DNA of 64,000 nt. Source: Thiohalomonas sp041685045 (GTDB lineage: Bacteria > Pseudomonadota > Gammaproteobacteria > Thiohalomonadales > Thiohalomonadaceae). The notes beneath the pieces are model-generated. The model had not been told where the DNA came from and made no database searches. It worked only from the letters and a program-made list of their open reading frames with translations. Location: positions 186,001 to 250,000 of the forward strand of contig JAWLGP010000002.1 in the NCBI GenBank assembly GCA_041685045.1. The letters are read 5' to 3'. How positions within the stretch are numbered: the stretch's first letter is position 1; every line of letters starts with the position of its first letter. This document shows, in pieces, positions 31,201-40,507 of the stretch. The position numbers were made by a program, and so were the translations under genes.

Positions 31201-31233
31201 CTTGACGCAGCCGATCAAGTGCTACAGAAATAG
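22285..31233 (+). CDS. Sec-exported RHS/YD-repeat toxin protein
   Basis: The N-terminus MKHKPIVRAGIVGVTLALSL, ending near PAGG, is a Sec signal peptide; no PAAR domain is seen. Residues up to about 1040 hold a carboxypeptidase-regulatory-like segment (near nt 22960) and unassigned sandwich-like regions. The RHS entry motif starts near nt 25411 (GVDLFDGHLTRSSQDF, GVGWSHNWD). Dozens of YD repeats (YDANGNR, YDALNRL types) run from about 26040 to 29800 and should form the hollow RHS shell. The core domain follows (YHHDALGSV, FTGHERDGETGLYYFKARFY, RFLTQD), ending at DPDGH near 30237. The last ~330 residues are an AT-richer tip with GIY-YIG-like motifs: VTY (30907), YTG (30940), RR near 31000, GLEQ near 31096 and a late Asn near 31162. 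Known RHS tips are toxins; nuclease activity here is inference. Confidence 0.93.
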   Translation: MKHKPIVRAGIVGVTLALSLIAPAGGTSLPQLSSKSGAVFAREIVRDADKNPIFVEYDASGNEVATGKTFVDTDNAEYRVIAGKRYRALVAQYQSLKQSYTEKGLAPPVLLDKASYLEATTTFTTLNNETIEKRALREDTLTVVLAPEEARHSTDSDHLLLLQLPIDPRNPIQDNTNSVLLNQDDGRIVYESPHNIGYRVGFYGQGTTVSDSERRTYKDEIFGPLKGVQVGLVSFDRFTQTDEAGKYSIEYYLPPCPGFSYEMNSLVAIYLNFKRFDPQGSPTRPYTLYRWGKETCYGYVAVNYNGFTLDPEFVSGSSASVTKYLDFPVDIMVLNGRAVLTNGDVLANGEVLTNDKAGTIPLGQTRFDGTRATLKRIAQQSYDLDGDGISETTALGKIVTDAAGNRSFVKAGEDESPQVQGVWLSSQSAAPTFDTTHTASTLPDITRQPDWSPDSESRALLSQISAADLSDTDLYVFRESDGSLLMERKGLDEDERYLGVDASQGKFAYTLRLVGSRGRLYGGDVDGDSSEFSQWQMTEGVIDDSPLYQREADHLRPGERVRIIAINRASGYLGSLSVPLQAASSSDSFDLSVNVEDIELLPPNLKVWAERQSRTELGLTREEVNRYLVGSEGAGMSRDQFIVVYSEWLDPYGRALPEELADYGYTARLARIVSENTLGAIDKIDSIAIKPGKQMALIRLPESGVAPAGQALDKEKPYFAGNEHFYVQVSGKPRDADFSSGGQGGILSHRPTRFVPVLAPVFDEATTNLAIQTWNRLKASQPDLKRPEPIYQWRYRPEYQFSVYDLRMREINRQDVLGQTQNLLTLEQPVITSSDQAIQILYDLTGPTADGNPLHTLDAYSYGEDKELVLAVGDQEISATVGDDGNIVFDDPSQLAALSAEDHVAIRLYANNDAANILWQWSSQPKLFEQVTRHLFVKQDVDILNGGVCSIGSSFKFYLSEEATVSLRFTPQKNSGGKEYVLLDNTTLQPGSYTFPVSSTELETGEYDVFLSGIQISNGYRETEQASALSELTTQDRLPVGHMIVKGVDLFDGHLTRSSQDFSMAGRGYPLEFSRSYGSNAEGKPGVLGVGWSHNWDVHIFHCCGEYVVVGAEGGGIRFADDGQGGFTPKKGYHGTLKRNGADFDFYAKGGNHYHFTKEQGETRWRLVYVTDPNGNTTSLSYETLVNTRYLSKVVDSSGRELNFSYTQRRFPRSHFAGRFTVLDKLTGPDGISLEFSYDDFGNLITVSRDAGARVEHYTYNTADQEAPLQTRHNLIGYTDPNGEQTTYTYNAKTISIEDNAGIRVEMPYRAIVRIEEPTGATTRFTYSDTFPSDSTRVEDPNSHTTTYALNRYGSAVQITDPVGTTRMEWAEDDVVMTSRTDANGVATTYDYDGNGNLLSEITGDYTRSYTYASIPDKPWIKNRRATATDRNGHTTTRTYDGNGNLVKVTDAEGGVTTYTYNSKGDRISNKDANGHTTTFAYDAYGNLASEKDPLGNTVTAQWDARSRKIKTADANGNTTAFAYDTLDRLTSQTNALGDVHSFSYDALGNKLSETDEAGRATTWRYDGLSRVVGQTDPLGQQRSFSYDGNGNKLSESDWQGNTTRFSYDAGNRLKKRTEPLGRVTQYSYDALGNLTAQTDANGHTTAYAYDILGRRIKTTDALGGVSQSRYDGENLIAATDANGHVTRYVYDSLNRRIETVDPLDGSTRVAYDKIGNKIAVTDANGHQQQFAYDAANRLTRQTNAEGATTTYGYDASGNRLSVTDALNRLTQYAYDPLNRKVQATDPAGYRTAYAYDEVGNLIGETWANGNEVTHTYDALNHLSASKDSLGTRLSYSYDANGNRTGEQDANGNAASHRYDALNRLVQSELPASRTVGYRYDTLGNKTAETDPNGNTTHYDYDGLNRLVTLTDPLGNTQNYRYDALGNKTGETDARGNTTTYVYDALNRLITVTDPLAQTLSYQYDAVGNKVGETDKRGTESLYTYDDENRLLTSSKDGTLLETLGYDDVGNIATREDANGHTTQYVYDARNLLSTQTSAEGLVTRHSYDAMGDTLATTDPAGRTHTWSYDQRRRTLSETNGAGEATTYAYDANGNRTARTRPGNNSWQYTFDAADRLSTVTDPLNGQTAYSYDGNGNLIGQTDANGNSTTISYDALNRKASTTYADGAGESYRYDANGNLTTLTDAKGQAITYTYDALNRQTQATYPDSSSDALQSIATAYDANSNPTGHTERYADGTARTTTQTYDTYDRLTQVTDGFGRTIAYAYDANGNRTGLTDPDGNPTAYAYDADNRLIQVTTAAGTTTYGYDGSGLITQIANPNATHTQQAHDGAGRLTTIQHSQGSSVLAAYAYTYDANGNRLSQSETQNGVTEQTSYDYDSADRLSSVTYPDKNVSYTYDANFNRTGEQATDAAGNTLTQLSYRYNSRNQLTNIDDGVDAAQSTTYQYDANGNQTVKSKNGVITTFLYEARDKLVSVQQDQTTLGQFRYDYAGMRIEKRGADGVLRYSYDGDSVLTQSDAGGNTVAKYEYGPDRLLSLNNATEGRRYYHHDALGSVVALSDSAGAAGAAYRYDAWGHYRETSGKSDNPFGFTGHERDGETGLYYFKARFYDPDTARFLTQDSYLGEGETPPSLHRYLYAYANPTVYWDPDGHCALVPAGPFPVASPCPPAAFGAENSLAFGTDGNKQAAAALDKILTNTWEGFKYVASGQVFSNEGGIAANGVVEDHPERVRPNFSDIELGAQHIRESDIEHLQSALDSAKRYQGTGLGLTYEREAARIARQYGIALEASPNAPTILTTPNNGSQSGTVLESPADSGVQIEPVQVGRPAEPVEQRAVPGYEGEQQSGYREEYPDHSGLVDNGPYLSVRDGQGRDHVTYQGVKAGKPYTGYASAPSSEGLSPEEIISRRYSGDFSNFGGVAPAPVYAGSDAEGKNTARGLEQRLHEHNVEKFGTENVANRQNPVGQRNPNREKYLDAADQVLQK

Positions 31234-31247
31234 TGTGGTGATGAACC

Positions 31248-31877
31248 TTGACTAGCATCCGGTGGAAAGAGAATAAAGTCGTCAGCATCAGGCTGAAAAA
31301 TGGAGTCAGCGTTTTGGCCCAAATGCTGAGAACTCCTTTTATGCTTTTCTTTTCGCGATATAGTGCGACGGATGACTGGCAAACCACTGACTTGAGTAAT
31401 GATGACATTTTATTCGTAAAGGCTGTGACGAGGCAGTTTTTGCAAAAGAGTGAAGTCGTAGAGCGGCGGGCAGTTGCGGCGCTTAAGCAGCCAGCGATCC
31501 CAGAAATTTGGATAAGAAGAAATCCCTCGATGTACTCGGCTACGGTTTGGTCGGGAACTAGTGACGAAATTAATTTCATCATGATTGGTGAAGGAGGGGG
31601 GGCTCTTGTTCGGCGCGACATCTACGATAGCAAATTCAATCTCGGCACCATTGTGAGGGAATTGTCTGCTGCGGACTGCGAGAGCGTTCGCGATTACGAG
31701 CTGGACGATGTTGCGATCTATCCGGCTCTGAATGAAAGATTGCTGCTGTGTTACAAGCTTGGCAAGAAGGTGGATCCTGATAAAGAGCTAATCTTTGGGT
31801 GTCCCCTGAATGCCGAGTACAAAGACTACTTTCGGATTATTTCAGGCAAGTTTGAAATTGGTGAGTTTGGGTACTGA
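31248..31877 (+). CDS. Candidate immunity protein for the RHS toxin
   Basis: A 209-residue soluble protein starting at TTG 31248, 14 bases after the RHS stop. An in-frame TGA at 31242 rules out any start further upstream, and GGTG lies a few bases before the TTG. There is no signal peptide or membrane segment, as expected for a cytoplasmic inhibitor. The opening (KVVSIRLKNGVSVLAQML) loosely recalls Imm26-type immunity proteins, but I would not assign the family on that alone. The base composition is visibly more AT-rich than the RHS core, matching the toxin tip, so the two probably arrived as a unit. Function is inferred from position directly after an RHS tip. Confidence 0.65.
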   Translation: MTSIRWKENKVVSIRLKNGVSVLAQMLRTPFMLFFSRYSATDDWQTTDLSNDDILFVKAVTRQFLQKSEVVERRAVAALKQPAIPEIWIRRNPSMYSATVWSGTSDEINFIMIGEGGGALVRRDIYDSKFNLGTIVRELSAADCESVRDYELDDVAIYPALNERLLLCYKLGKKVDPDKELIFGCPLNAEYKDYFRIISGKFEIGEFGY

Positions 31878-31995
31878 GGGAAAGATTTTATTTCGTAGTC
31901 ATAGACGGCTTTTTTCAAGATGGTTGTGTGTGCCGAAGCAATGCGGTTCGGATGGAAAGGATCTACTCGAACAGCACGAAAAGCTGCTGAAGTGA

Positions 31996-32051
31996 TGACG
32001 AATAACTAGGACATCCACCGCAGTGACGAATAACTAGGACATCCACCGCAG
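31996..32051. repeat. Tandem 28-bp direct repeats, transposon-end-like
   Basis: Two identical head-to-tail 28-bp copies (31996-32023 and 32024-32051), each containing AATAACTAGGACATCCACCG. The core resembles the ends of the nearby RAYT unit (ATAACCCGGACACCCAC), so they are probably footprints of that element family. A further copy lies at 32858-32880, on the other side of the RHS fragment. Confidence 0.75.
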
Positions 32052-32120
32052 TGGCACCGATGTCCCGTCCGCACGTCCGGAAGCGCCAAGGCGTGCCCCG
32101 GGAGGAGCATTTTTTCGGCA

Positions 32121-32144
32121 TTAACCGGGACATCCATCATAGCG
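32121..32144. repeat. RAYT-end-like motif, diverged copy
   Basis: TTAACCGGGACATCCATCAT matches the pattern TAACnnGGACAyCCA shared with 31996-32051, 32858-32880 and the RAYT unit ends. It lies directly before the first recognisable RHS-like codon (32147). Confidence 0.5.
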
Positions 32145-32146
32145 CC

Positions 32147-32866
32147 ATCCAGATGCTCTACGAACTCACCGGGCCGAGTGCGGATGGCAATCCGTTGAAC
32201 ACCCTCGATGCCTACAGCTATGGCGGGAGCAAGGAACTGGTGTTGGCGTTTGGGGAGCAGGAGATCAGCGCCACGGTCGGCGGCGACGGGCAGATTACCT
32301 TTGACGATGTCTCGCAGCTCGCATCGCTCCGTGCCGAGGATCATCTGGCGATCCGGTTGTATGCCAATAACGATCCGGAAAATGTGTTGTGGGAGTGGGC
32401 GTTTTGGGGACTGGCGCTCGGTCTGGTCGATGACGATGCGTTGATTGGAGAAAACATCGTCTATGTGTCCGCTGACGCACCAAGTATCGACCTCATGGCC
32501 GTCCTGTTGGGGTATTCCGGCCTGCCGGACGAGCAGAAGGTTTCGGCGCCGAAGTTCGTGCGTTGGCGTGTGGTGCAGGGGCAAGGCTTCGCCTATCCCG
32601 CGGTCGCCCCATTGAACGAGGAGGGTGTTTCGACAACCACCGTGACGCTCACGCCGACGGTGGGCAATGTGGTCAAGCTCGAAGCCACTCTTGAGGACGA
32701 CGAGGATTCCTCCGTGACTTCCTTCGACATTGCCGTTCACGCCGGGAAACCTCACCAGATCACACTTTCGCAATCGGGCACCGCCAAACTCAAAGGGGTG
32801 GGCAGCGTGACGGTCGAAGCCGACATCCGCGACCGTTCTGGAAATCGGGTCGAGGGCAATAACTAG
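32147..32866 (+). pseudogene. Fragment of a second RHS-type gene
   Basis: The open frame begins at an ATG at 32051 within repeat sequence, but homology starts at codon 32147. IQMLYELTGPSADGNPL, then TLDAYSYG, EISATVG, and AIRLYANND repeat, with substitutions, the segment of the intact RHS protein encoded near nt 24799-25050. The following ~150 residues (Ig-like, ending SGNRVEGNN) have no counterpart there. It lacks a signal peptide, YD repeats, core and toxin tip. Its stop codon TAG lies inside the downstream copy of the AATAACTAGG repeat, showing that the element truncated it. It is best read as the remnant of an RHS paralogue. Confidence 0.72.
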
Positions 32867-32880
32867 GACATCCACCGCAG
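32858..32880. repeat. Third copy of the transposon-end-like direct repeat
   Basis: This 23-bp stretch, beginning AATAACTAGGACATCC, is identical to the core of the 28-bp repeats at 31996-32051 and in the same orientation. It supplies the stop codon of the RHS fragment. Confidence 0.75.
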
Positions 32881-32952
32881 TAGCGCCGGAACCGCTGGAC
32901 CGAACTGCGCCGTGCCATGGCCCCGTGCTGCCTTGAACAGCAAGCAATAATA

Positions 32953-34239
32953 ATAACCCGGACACCCACTCTAACAAAGAAAAATAGCCAAGTAGGCGAC
33001 GAGCCCTAAAGGGCTTGGGGAAACTTGCTGGCAGGGCTGTGAATTAGTCGTTTGTCGGCCAGAATCCGACGAAACAGTGCCGGTTGGCGAGAATTCGGGC
33101 GAGCGCTGGCCCGGCGGGAAGCCGAAGCGAGCAGTTCCGGGATTGCGGTGATTACCTCAGGCGAATAATGCGCGACAAGCCGTGGCGTTCGGTGTTCGTC
33201 GATAACCCAGTTCCTGACAGACAGCCTTTAGCCGCATGGCGGTGCCGACGAGCCCTTTGAAGCGGCTTTCGAATTGTTGTGTCATGTAAAGCCAGTGCTT
33301 GGGGTCTATTTGCAGCCGTTCAAGGATGGGCGGCACACGGCTATCAATGGCACCGCGCTTGTCGTCCCTGAGCTGGCGACCGGTCCAGTCAACCAGGTCG
33401 AGGTAGTCGGTAATGCGAAAGGGGAGCCCCTTGGGCATGTCGCGGCGCGGGTTGCCGGCAAAAGGCAGCAGTCGTGCCGGTTGCTGTTCCGGTTCGTTCG
33501 GGGCAACCGCTTCCCTTGCCGCCTCGCTGCGCTCCTGCACACTGGTGAAGTCGGAACCTTCTGGGGTATCGGCCATCATCGCCCGGACCGGATTCAGGTC
33601 CACATAGGCGAGGCATGCGGCGAGGGCCTTCTCGTCCAGCAGCGCCTGGGACTTGAACCGGCCTTCCCAGAAGCGGCCTGTGCAGCCGTCCTCGGCATTG
33701 GCCTTGCGGGCGACGTCCTCGTTCAGGCAGCGCATGAACCAACTGATGTCGGTCAGCCGTGTCCGCCACGACTGGACGAAGACGTCCAGCGCCCTTCGTT
33801 CGGCGGCCAACAGGTTCTCACCGGCGAGATAACGCTGACTGAGCAGATTGCCAGCGAACAGGCGGTGCCAGCGCTTGATGACTTCCTCGGCATTCCACGA
33901 CTGCGCTTGCTCGCTATCGACCGCCAACACCAGATGGTAGTGGTTGGACATCACGGCATAAGCAGCGATATCGATCGCGAAGACCTCGGCGAGTTCGAAC
34001 AGGCGCTCACGGATCCAGTCACGCCGGTGTTCGTAGCTGACGCCGGAGTGGGTGTCCTCGCCACAGAGAAAGGCACGGCGCACGCAGCGGGAGACGCAGT
34101 GATAGTAGGGAGTGGCTTCGAGGGAGATAAGCGTTTTCCGTGGCTTGGGCATGACCGCTTCCTTGGTTCCGTTCCGTGATTTTCAACCTTCTCAAAAGAA
34201 CTGCGGGATGGCAAGCTTTCGAGTGGGTGTCCCGGTAAC
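32953..34239. mobile_element. RAYT (REP-associated tyrosine transposase) unit
   Basis: The inverted ends are ATAACCCGGACACCCACTC (32953-32971) and GAGTGGGTGTCCCGGTAAC (34221-34239), whose reverse complement matches the left end at 16 of 19 positions. They bracket a complete RAYT gene on the minus strand. The left flank contains a small hairpin, AGCCC-TAAA-GGGCT (near 33003-33016). The right end abuts a truncated histidine kinase reading frame, so the unit, or a rearrangement at it, broke that gene. Confidence 0.72.
33157..34152 (-). CDS. REP-associated tyrosine transposase (Y1_Tnp/TnpA_REP)
   Basis: A 331-residue HUH-family single-strand transposase. The N-terminus has YYHCVSRCVRRAFLC, and the metal-binding HUH motif is in AYAVMSNHYHLVL. 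The downstream FWEGRFKSQAL and YVDLNPVRAMMA are hallmark RAYT sequences; the catalytic Tyr is expected in this region, but I cannot assign it with certainty. The start ATG at 34152 has AAGGAAG upstream on the minus strand. Length and motifs are complete, so it could be active. Known RAYTs bind and cut REP/BIME hairpins, which matters here because REP-like elements occur elsewhere in the window (40508-40540, 50812-53221). Confidence 0.92.
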   Translation of the reverse strand: MPKPRKTLISLEATPYYHCVSRCVRRAFLCGEDTHSGVSYEHRRDWIRERLFELAEVFAIDIAAYAVMSNHYHLVLAVDSEQAQSWNAEEVIKRWHRLFAGNLLSQRYLAGENLLAAERRALDVFVQSWRTRLTDISWFMRCLNEDVARKANAEDGCTGRFWEGRFKSQALLDEKALAACLAYVDLNPVRAMMADTPEGSDFTSVQERSEAAREAVAPNEPEQQPARLLPFAGNPRRDMPKGLPFRITDYLDLVDWTGRQLRDDKRGAIDSRVPPILERLQIDPKHWLYMTQQFESRFKGLVGTAMRLKAVCQELGYRRTPNATACRALFA

Positions 34240-34560
34240 ACGCCGGCGTGGCAGGACCTGCAGGAGATCCTCGGTAACGTCCTCGACAACGCATGGAAAT
34301 GGGCGGTCAGCCGGGTCGAGATCCATTTCGTATCCGATGGTGATTGCCTGACGGTAATCGTTGACGATGACGGTCCCGGATTGGCGCCGGAGAAACGCCA
34401 GGCCGTGCTGGCTCGCGGAGTGCGTGCCGATGAGCAGGTGCCCGGCACCGGCTTGGGGCTGGGAATCGTGAGCGATTTGGCCCGGTTATACGGCGGCTCG
34501 GTGAACCTCGATGATTCGCCTTTGGGAGGCCTTAGGGTGCGCCTGCTGCTCCCGGGTTAG
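34240..34560 (+). pseudogene. Truncated histidine kinase, ATPase end only
   Basis: No start codon is available, but this frame reads as the C-terminal HATPase of a sensor kinase. It shows an N-box-like DLQEILGNVLDNAWKWA, G1 DDDGPGL, G2 GTGLGLGIV, then YGGSVNLDDS and LLLPG before TAG at 34558-34560. The pattern resembles PhoQ-type kinases. The sensor, membrane and His-containing parts are missing; the frame is cut at the right end of the RAYT unit and no other piece is visible in the window. It is a dead remnant unless expressed through a fusion. Confidence 0.8.
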
Positions 34561-34684
34561 TGAGCCGAATCCACAAAAGGGCTGCACCGGGTGCAGTCTT
34601 TACGTCAGCTTATGGCCGGAAAGCGGATGCCCGAACGGCCGTTTCCAACGGCGGCTCAGGGTCGTAAGCTGCCGGTTGCCACCT

Positions 34685-34712
34685 GGATTCCCGCCTTCGC
34701 GGGAATGACGGG
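34685..34712. repeat. Dispersed GGATTCCCGCC palindrome, copy 1
   Basis: The arms ATTCCCGC (34687-34694) and GCGGGAAT (34699-34706) are followed by GACGGG. This is the widespread proteobacterial intergenic palindrome with the core ATTCCCGCCTTCGCGGGAAT. Confidence 0.75.
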
Positions 34713-34740
34713 TGCGGGCCGTTTGCTGCCGTTCGTTTTT

Positions 34741-34768
34741 GGATTCCCGCCTTCGGGGGAACGACGGG
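34741..34768. repeat. Dispersed GGATTCCCGCC palindrome, copy 2
   Basis: The same element as 34685-34712, in the same orientation, 56 bases further on, with mismatches in the right arm (GGGGGAACGACGGG). Confidence 0.7.
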
Positions 34769-34855
34769 CAGGTATGGCCGGCGCGCCCGCAAGTACTTCC
34801 ATTGAGGACGCGGATATCGAGGTAGAGTCCGTCGGCGCTCGCGAACGGCCTACGC

Positions 34856-35329
34856 TCACCCGAGCATCAGCTTCTCCAGCGACGCCTTCGCGCCGCCCCG
34901 CCCGATGTCCGGTATGAGGTCCAACTCCAGGGCGCTCATGCCGTCCAGCTCGACCACGTACTCCTCCACCTCGCGGGTGTTGGCCGGCGGCCCGAAGTTG
35001 TACTGCTGGCGCACCAGTTCCCGGTAAGAGCGCCCGCCGTCCGCCGACCAGCGCAGCGCGAATTCCTGGGTCCGTTCGCACTCGGTTTCCTGGAACGCCA
35101 ACCGGATGCAGCGAATCCGCTGCGGCGTGTCGAACAACAACCGAATCACCTGCGGCCCCGCCTGCGCCGCCCGCCAGCCAGGGGCATCGTCGGGCGTCAG
35201 TGCCGATTCAATGGGGAAGGCGGGCTCCTCGGAGGTGAGTTCCACCTGGGCCAGGTGCTCCAGGTCCAGCCACTGCCGGTCGACTGGGGCACCCGTGCGC
35301 GAGCCCGGTTCAATGAGCTGTTTGCGCAT
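34856..35329 (-). CDS. Conserved protein, possible discoidin-like sandwich
   Basis: Start at ATG 35329 (MRKQLIEPGSR), which has GGAGG six bases upstream; longer in-frame starts lack such a site. The 157-residue product is soluble and has no signal peptide. The segment IRLLFDTPQRIRCIRLAFQE followed by EFALRWSADGGRSYRELVRQQ resembles the ligand-binding face of F5/8C (discoidin)-like carbohydrate-binding sandwiches, but I cannot name a family. It stands alone on the minus strand, diverging from the CheB-CheR gene. Function unknown. Confidence 0.7.
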   Translation of the reverse strand: MRKQLIEPGSRTGAPVDRQWLDLEHLAQVELTSEEPAFPIESALTPDDAPGWRAAQAGPQVIRLLFDTPQRIRCIRLAFQETECERTQEFALRWSADGGRSYRELVRQQYNFGPPANTREVEEYVVELDGMSALELDLIPDIGRGGAKASLEKLMLG

Positions 35330-35559
35330 GGCTTTCCTCCACGATGGTGTTTTCCAGAGTATGGGTCCGTCCCAGTGGTATCGCGTCGTATTCGTGCGCC
35401 GGACCAAGCGCGCGAGCCCCGGCTAAGGGTCGAACCTCACGACCGTTTCGCTGCCAAAATTGGAAATTCCGCGGTATCGCTGGCCCGCGAAGGGCGCGAA
35501 ACGCGATAGAGTGGCGTTTTGCATCCTCCAAACAGTCGCCGGGAACGCAAGCTGAAGTC

Positions 35560-38795
<3,236 letters not shown>

Positions 38796-38810
38796 TTTAG
38801 GGACACAGCC

Positions 38811-40475
38811 ATGGAACCGATGCACCGCTTGAGCGGGGAGCAGTTGAAGGAGCGGCTGGCGTCGCTGCAGGTCGCCTTGCAGGGCGAATCCGACGAGGTG
38901 CGGCAACTGCTGCACAATCTCCAGGTCCACCAGATCGAGCTGGAGATGCAGAACCGCGAGCTGCGCGAGGCCCACGACGAACTGGAGGCCGCCCGCGACC
39001 GCTATGCCGATCTGTACGACTTCGCCCCGGTCGGCTATGTGAGCTTCGACCGCCGGGGACGTGTGCTCGACCTCAATCTCACGGCGGCCGAAATGCTTGG
39101 CCAGGAGCGCCGCGGCGTGCTCGGTCAGTCGTTCACCAGTTATCTGGCACCGGGACAGAGCACGCGCTTGTTCAGTCACCTGCAGGCGGTGTTCGACTCC
39201 ACCCAGCGCCAGGCGGTGGAGGTCACTCTCAAGGATCGCCGGGGCGCACCCATCGAGGTGCGTATGGAAAGCATCGCCGGCGGGCGCGGCGAGGCGCACA
39301 CGCGTAGCAGCCGCACCGCCCTGATCGACGTCACGCCCCTGAAACGGTCGGAACTGGCCCTGCGCGAGAGCGAGGCGCGCTACCGGCGGGAGGCGGCCGA
39401 GCTGGAGGCCATCTACCGCAGCGCCCCGGTCGGCCTGGCGGTGCTGGACGCCGAGCTGCGCTACCTGCGGGTCAACGACTGTCTGGCCGCGATGAACGGC
39501 CTTCCCGCGGCCGAACACCTGGGCAGGCGGGTGGCCGAGGTGGTGCCGGCGCTGGCGGGACAAGTCGTGCCCGGCCTACGCCGGCTGATCGCCACCGGCG
39601 AGCCCGTGGACAACGTGGAGATCAGCGGCGAGACCGCGGCGCAGCCCGGGGTGCGCCGCGACTGGGTGGAGCACTGGCACCCGCTCACGGATGACGCCGG
39701 ACGGGTGGTCGCGGTCAACGTGGTGACCGTCGAGGTGACCGAGCGCAAGCGCATGGAAGAGGCCCGCCGCAACGAAGAGGAGCTGCGTCGGCAGAACGAA
39801 AAGCTCCAGCAGTTCGCCTCCCTGGTGGCCCACGACCTTAAAGCGCCGCTACGGGCGGTCGACGCCATGTCGGGCGCGCTCGAAGAGGACGAGGGCGGGC
39901 GGCTCTCGGCGGCCGGTTGCGACCAGTTGCGCCTGTTGCGCGAACGGGTCCGGCGCATGAGCGAGCTGATCGGCGGGCTGCTCGAGTACGCCCGCGCCGG
40001 CCGTAGCGGCGGTGAGGTCGGCGAGGTGGATACCGCCGCCCTGGTGGCGGAAGTGCTCCAGGCGCGCGGTGTGCCCACAGGCTTCACCGTGTCGGTGGCC
40101 CCGGATATGCCGTGTCTGCATGCCGAGCGGGCGCCATTGCGGCAGGTGTTCGCCAATCTGCTCGAAAACGCCCTCAAGTACCACGACCGGCCCGATGGGC
40201 ACGTGTGGGTATCGGCCCGCGAGGTCGGGGAGTACTACGAGTTCGCGGTCGCCGACGACGGCCCCGGCATCCCCCCCGAGTACCATGAGCGGGTCTTCCA
40301 GATGCTCCAGCGCGGGCCTGCCCCGAAGGAACGCGAAGGCACGGGTATCGGCCTGGCGGTGGTCAAGCGCCTGGTGGAGGGCGTGGGCGGACACATCGGC
40401 CTGGAATCGGCGCCGGGCCGCGGCTCCACGTTCCGTTTCAGTTGGCCGAAGGTGGTGCACACACCGGCGGAGTAG
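38811..40475 (+). CDS. PAS-domain sensor histidine kinase
   Basis: A 554-residue cytoplasmic kinase with no membrane segment. An N-terminal coiled coil (HNLQVHQIELEMQNRELREA) leads into one PAS domain (YDFAPVGYVSFDRRGRVLDL) and a second (IYRSAPVGLAVLDAELRYL). The HisKA box has the phospho-acceptor His in SLVAHDLKAPLRAV. The HATPase shows an N-box (RQVFANLLENALKYH), G1 (DDGPGIP) and G2 (GTGIGLAVVK), the last two like bacteriophytochrome-family kinases. It starts 15 bases after the CheB-CheR-PAS stop and is probably co-transcribed with it; a CheB/CheR-PAS protein beside a soluble PAS kinase suggests a non-flagellar signalling pair. No response regulator gene is adjacent. Confidence 0.92.
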   Translation: MEPMHRLSGEQLKERLASLQVALQGESDEVRQLLHNLQVHQIELEMQNRELREAHDELEAARDRYADLYDFAPVGYVSFDRRGRVLDLNLTAAEMLGQERRGVLGQSFTSYLAPGQSTRLFSHLQAVFDSTQRQAVEVTLKDRRGAPIEVRMESIAGGRGEAHTRSSRTALIDVTPLKRSELALRESEARYRREAAELEAIYRSAPVGLAVLDAELRYLRVNDCLAAMNGLPAAEHLGRRVAEVVPALAGQVVPGLRRLIATGEPVDNVEISGETAAQPGVRRDWVEHWHPLTDDAGRVVAVNVVTVEVTERKRMEEARRNEEELRRQNEKLQQFASLVAHDLKAPLRAVDAMSGALEEDEGGRLSAAGCDQLRLLRERVRRMSELIGGLLEYARAGRSGGEVGEVDTAALVAEVLQARGVPTGFTVSVAPDMPCLHAERAPLRQVFANLLENALKYHDRPDGHVWVSAREVGEYYEFAVADDGPGIPPEYHERVFQMLQRGPAPKEREGTGIGLAVVKRLVEGVGGHIGLESAPGRGSTFRFSWPKVVHTPAE

Positions 40476-40507
40476 ACCGCCCGAGCCGTATCGGCAGCGT
40501 CGCCAGT

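Larger units (their letters stand above)
34561..34855. other. Non-coding stretch with dispersed palindromes
   Basis: There is no supportable gene here. It contains the short palindrome CTGCACCGGGTGCAG near 34581-34595, just after the kinase remnant, and two copies of a GGATTCCCGCCTTCG palindrome listed separately. Confidence 0.6.

Noticed and set aside
31810..31995. Short ORF after the immunity gene
   Set aside because: It overlaps the immunity gene in another frame and has no domain or clear ribosome-binding site.
33274..34179. Plus-strand ORF opposite the transposase
   Set aside because: It is the shadow of the RAYT gene, whose motifs on the minus strand are unambiguous.
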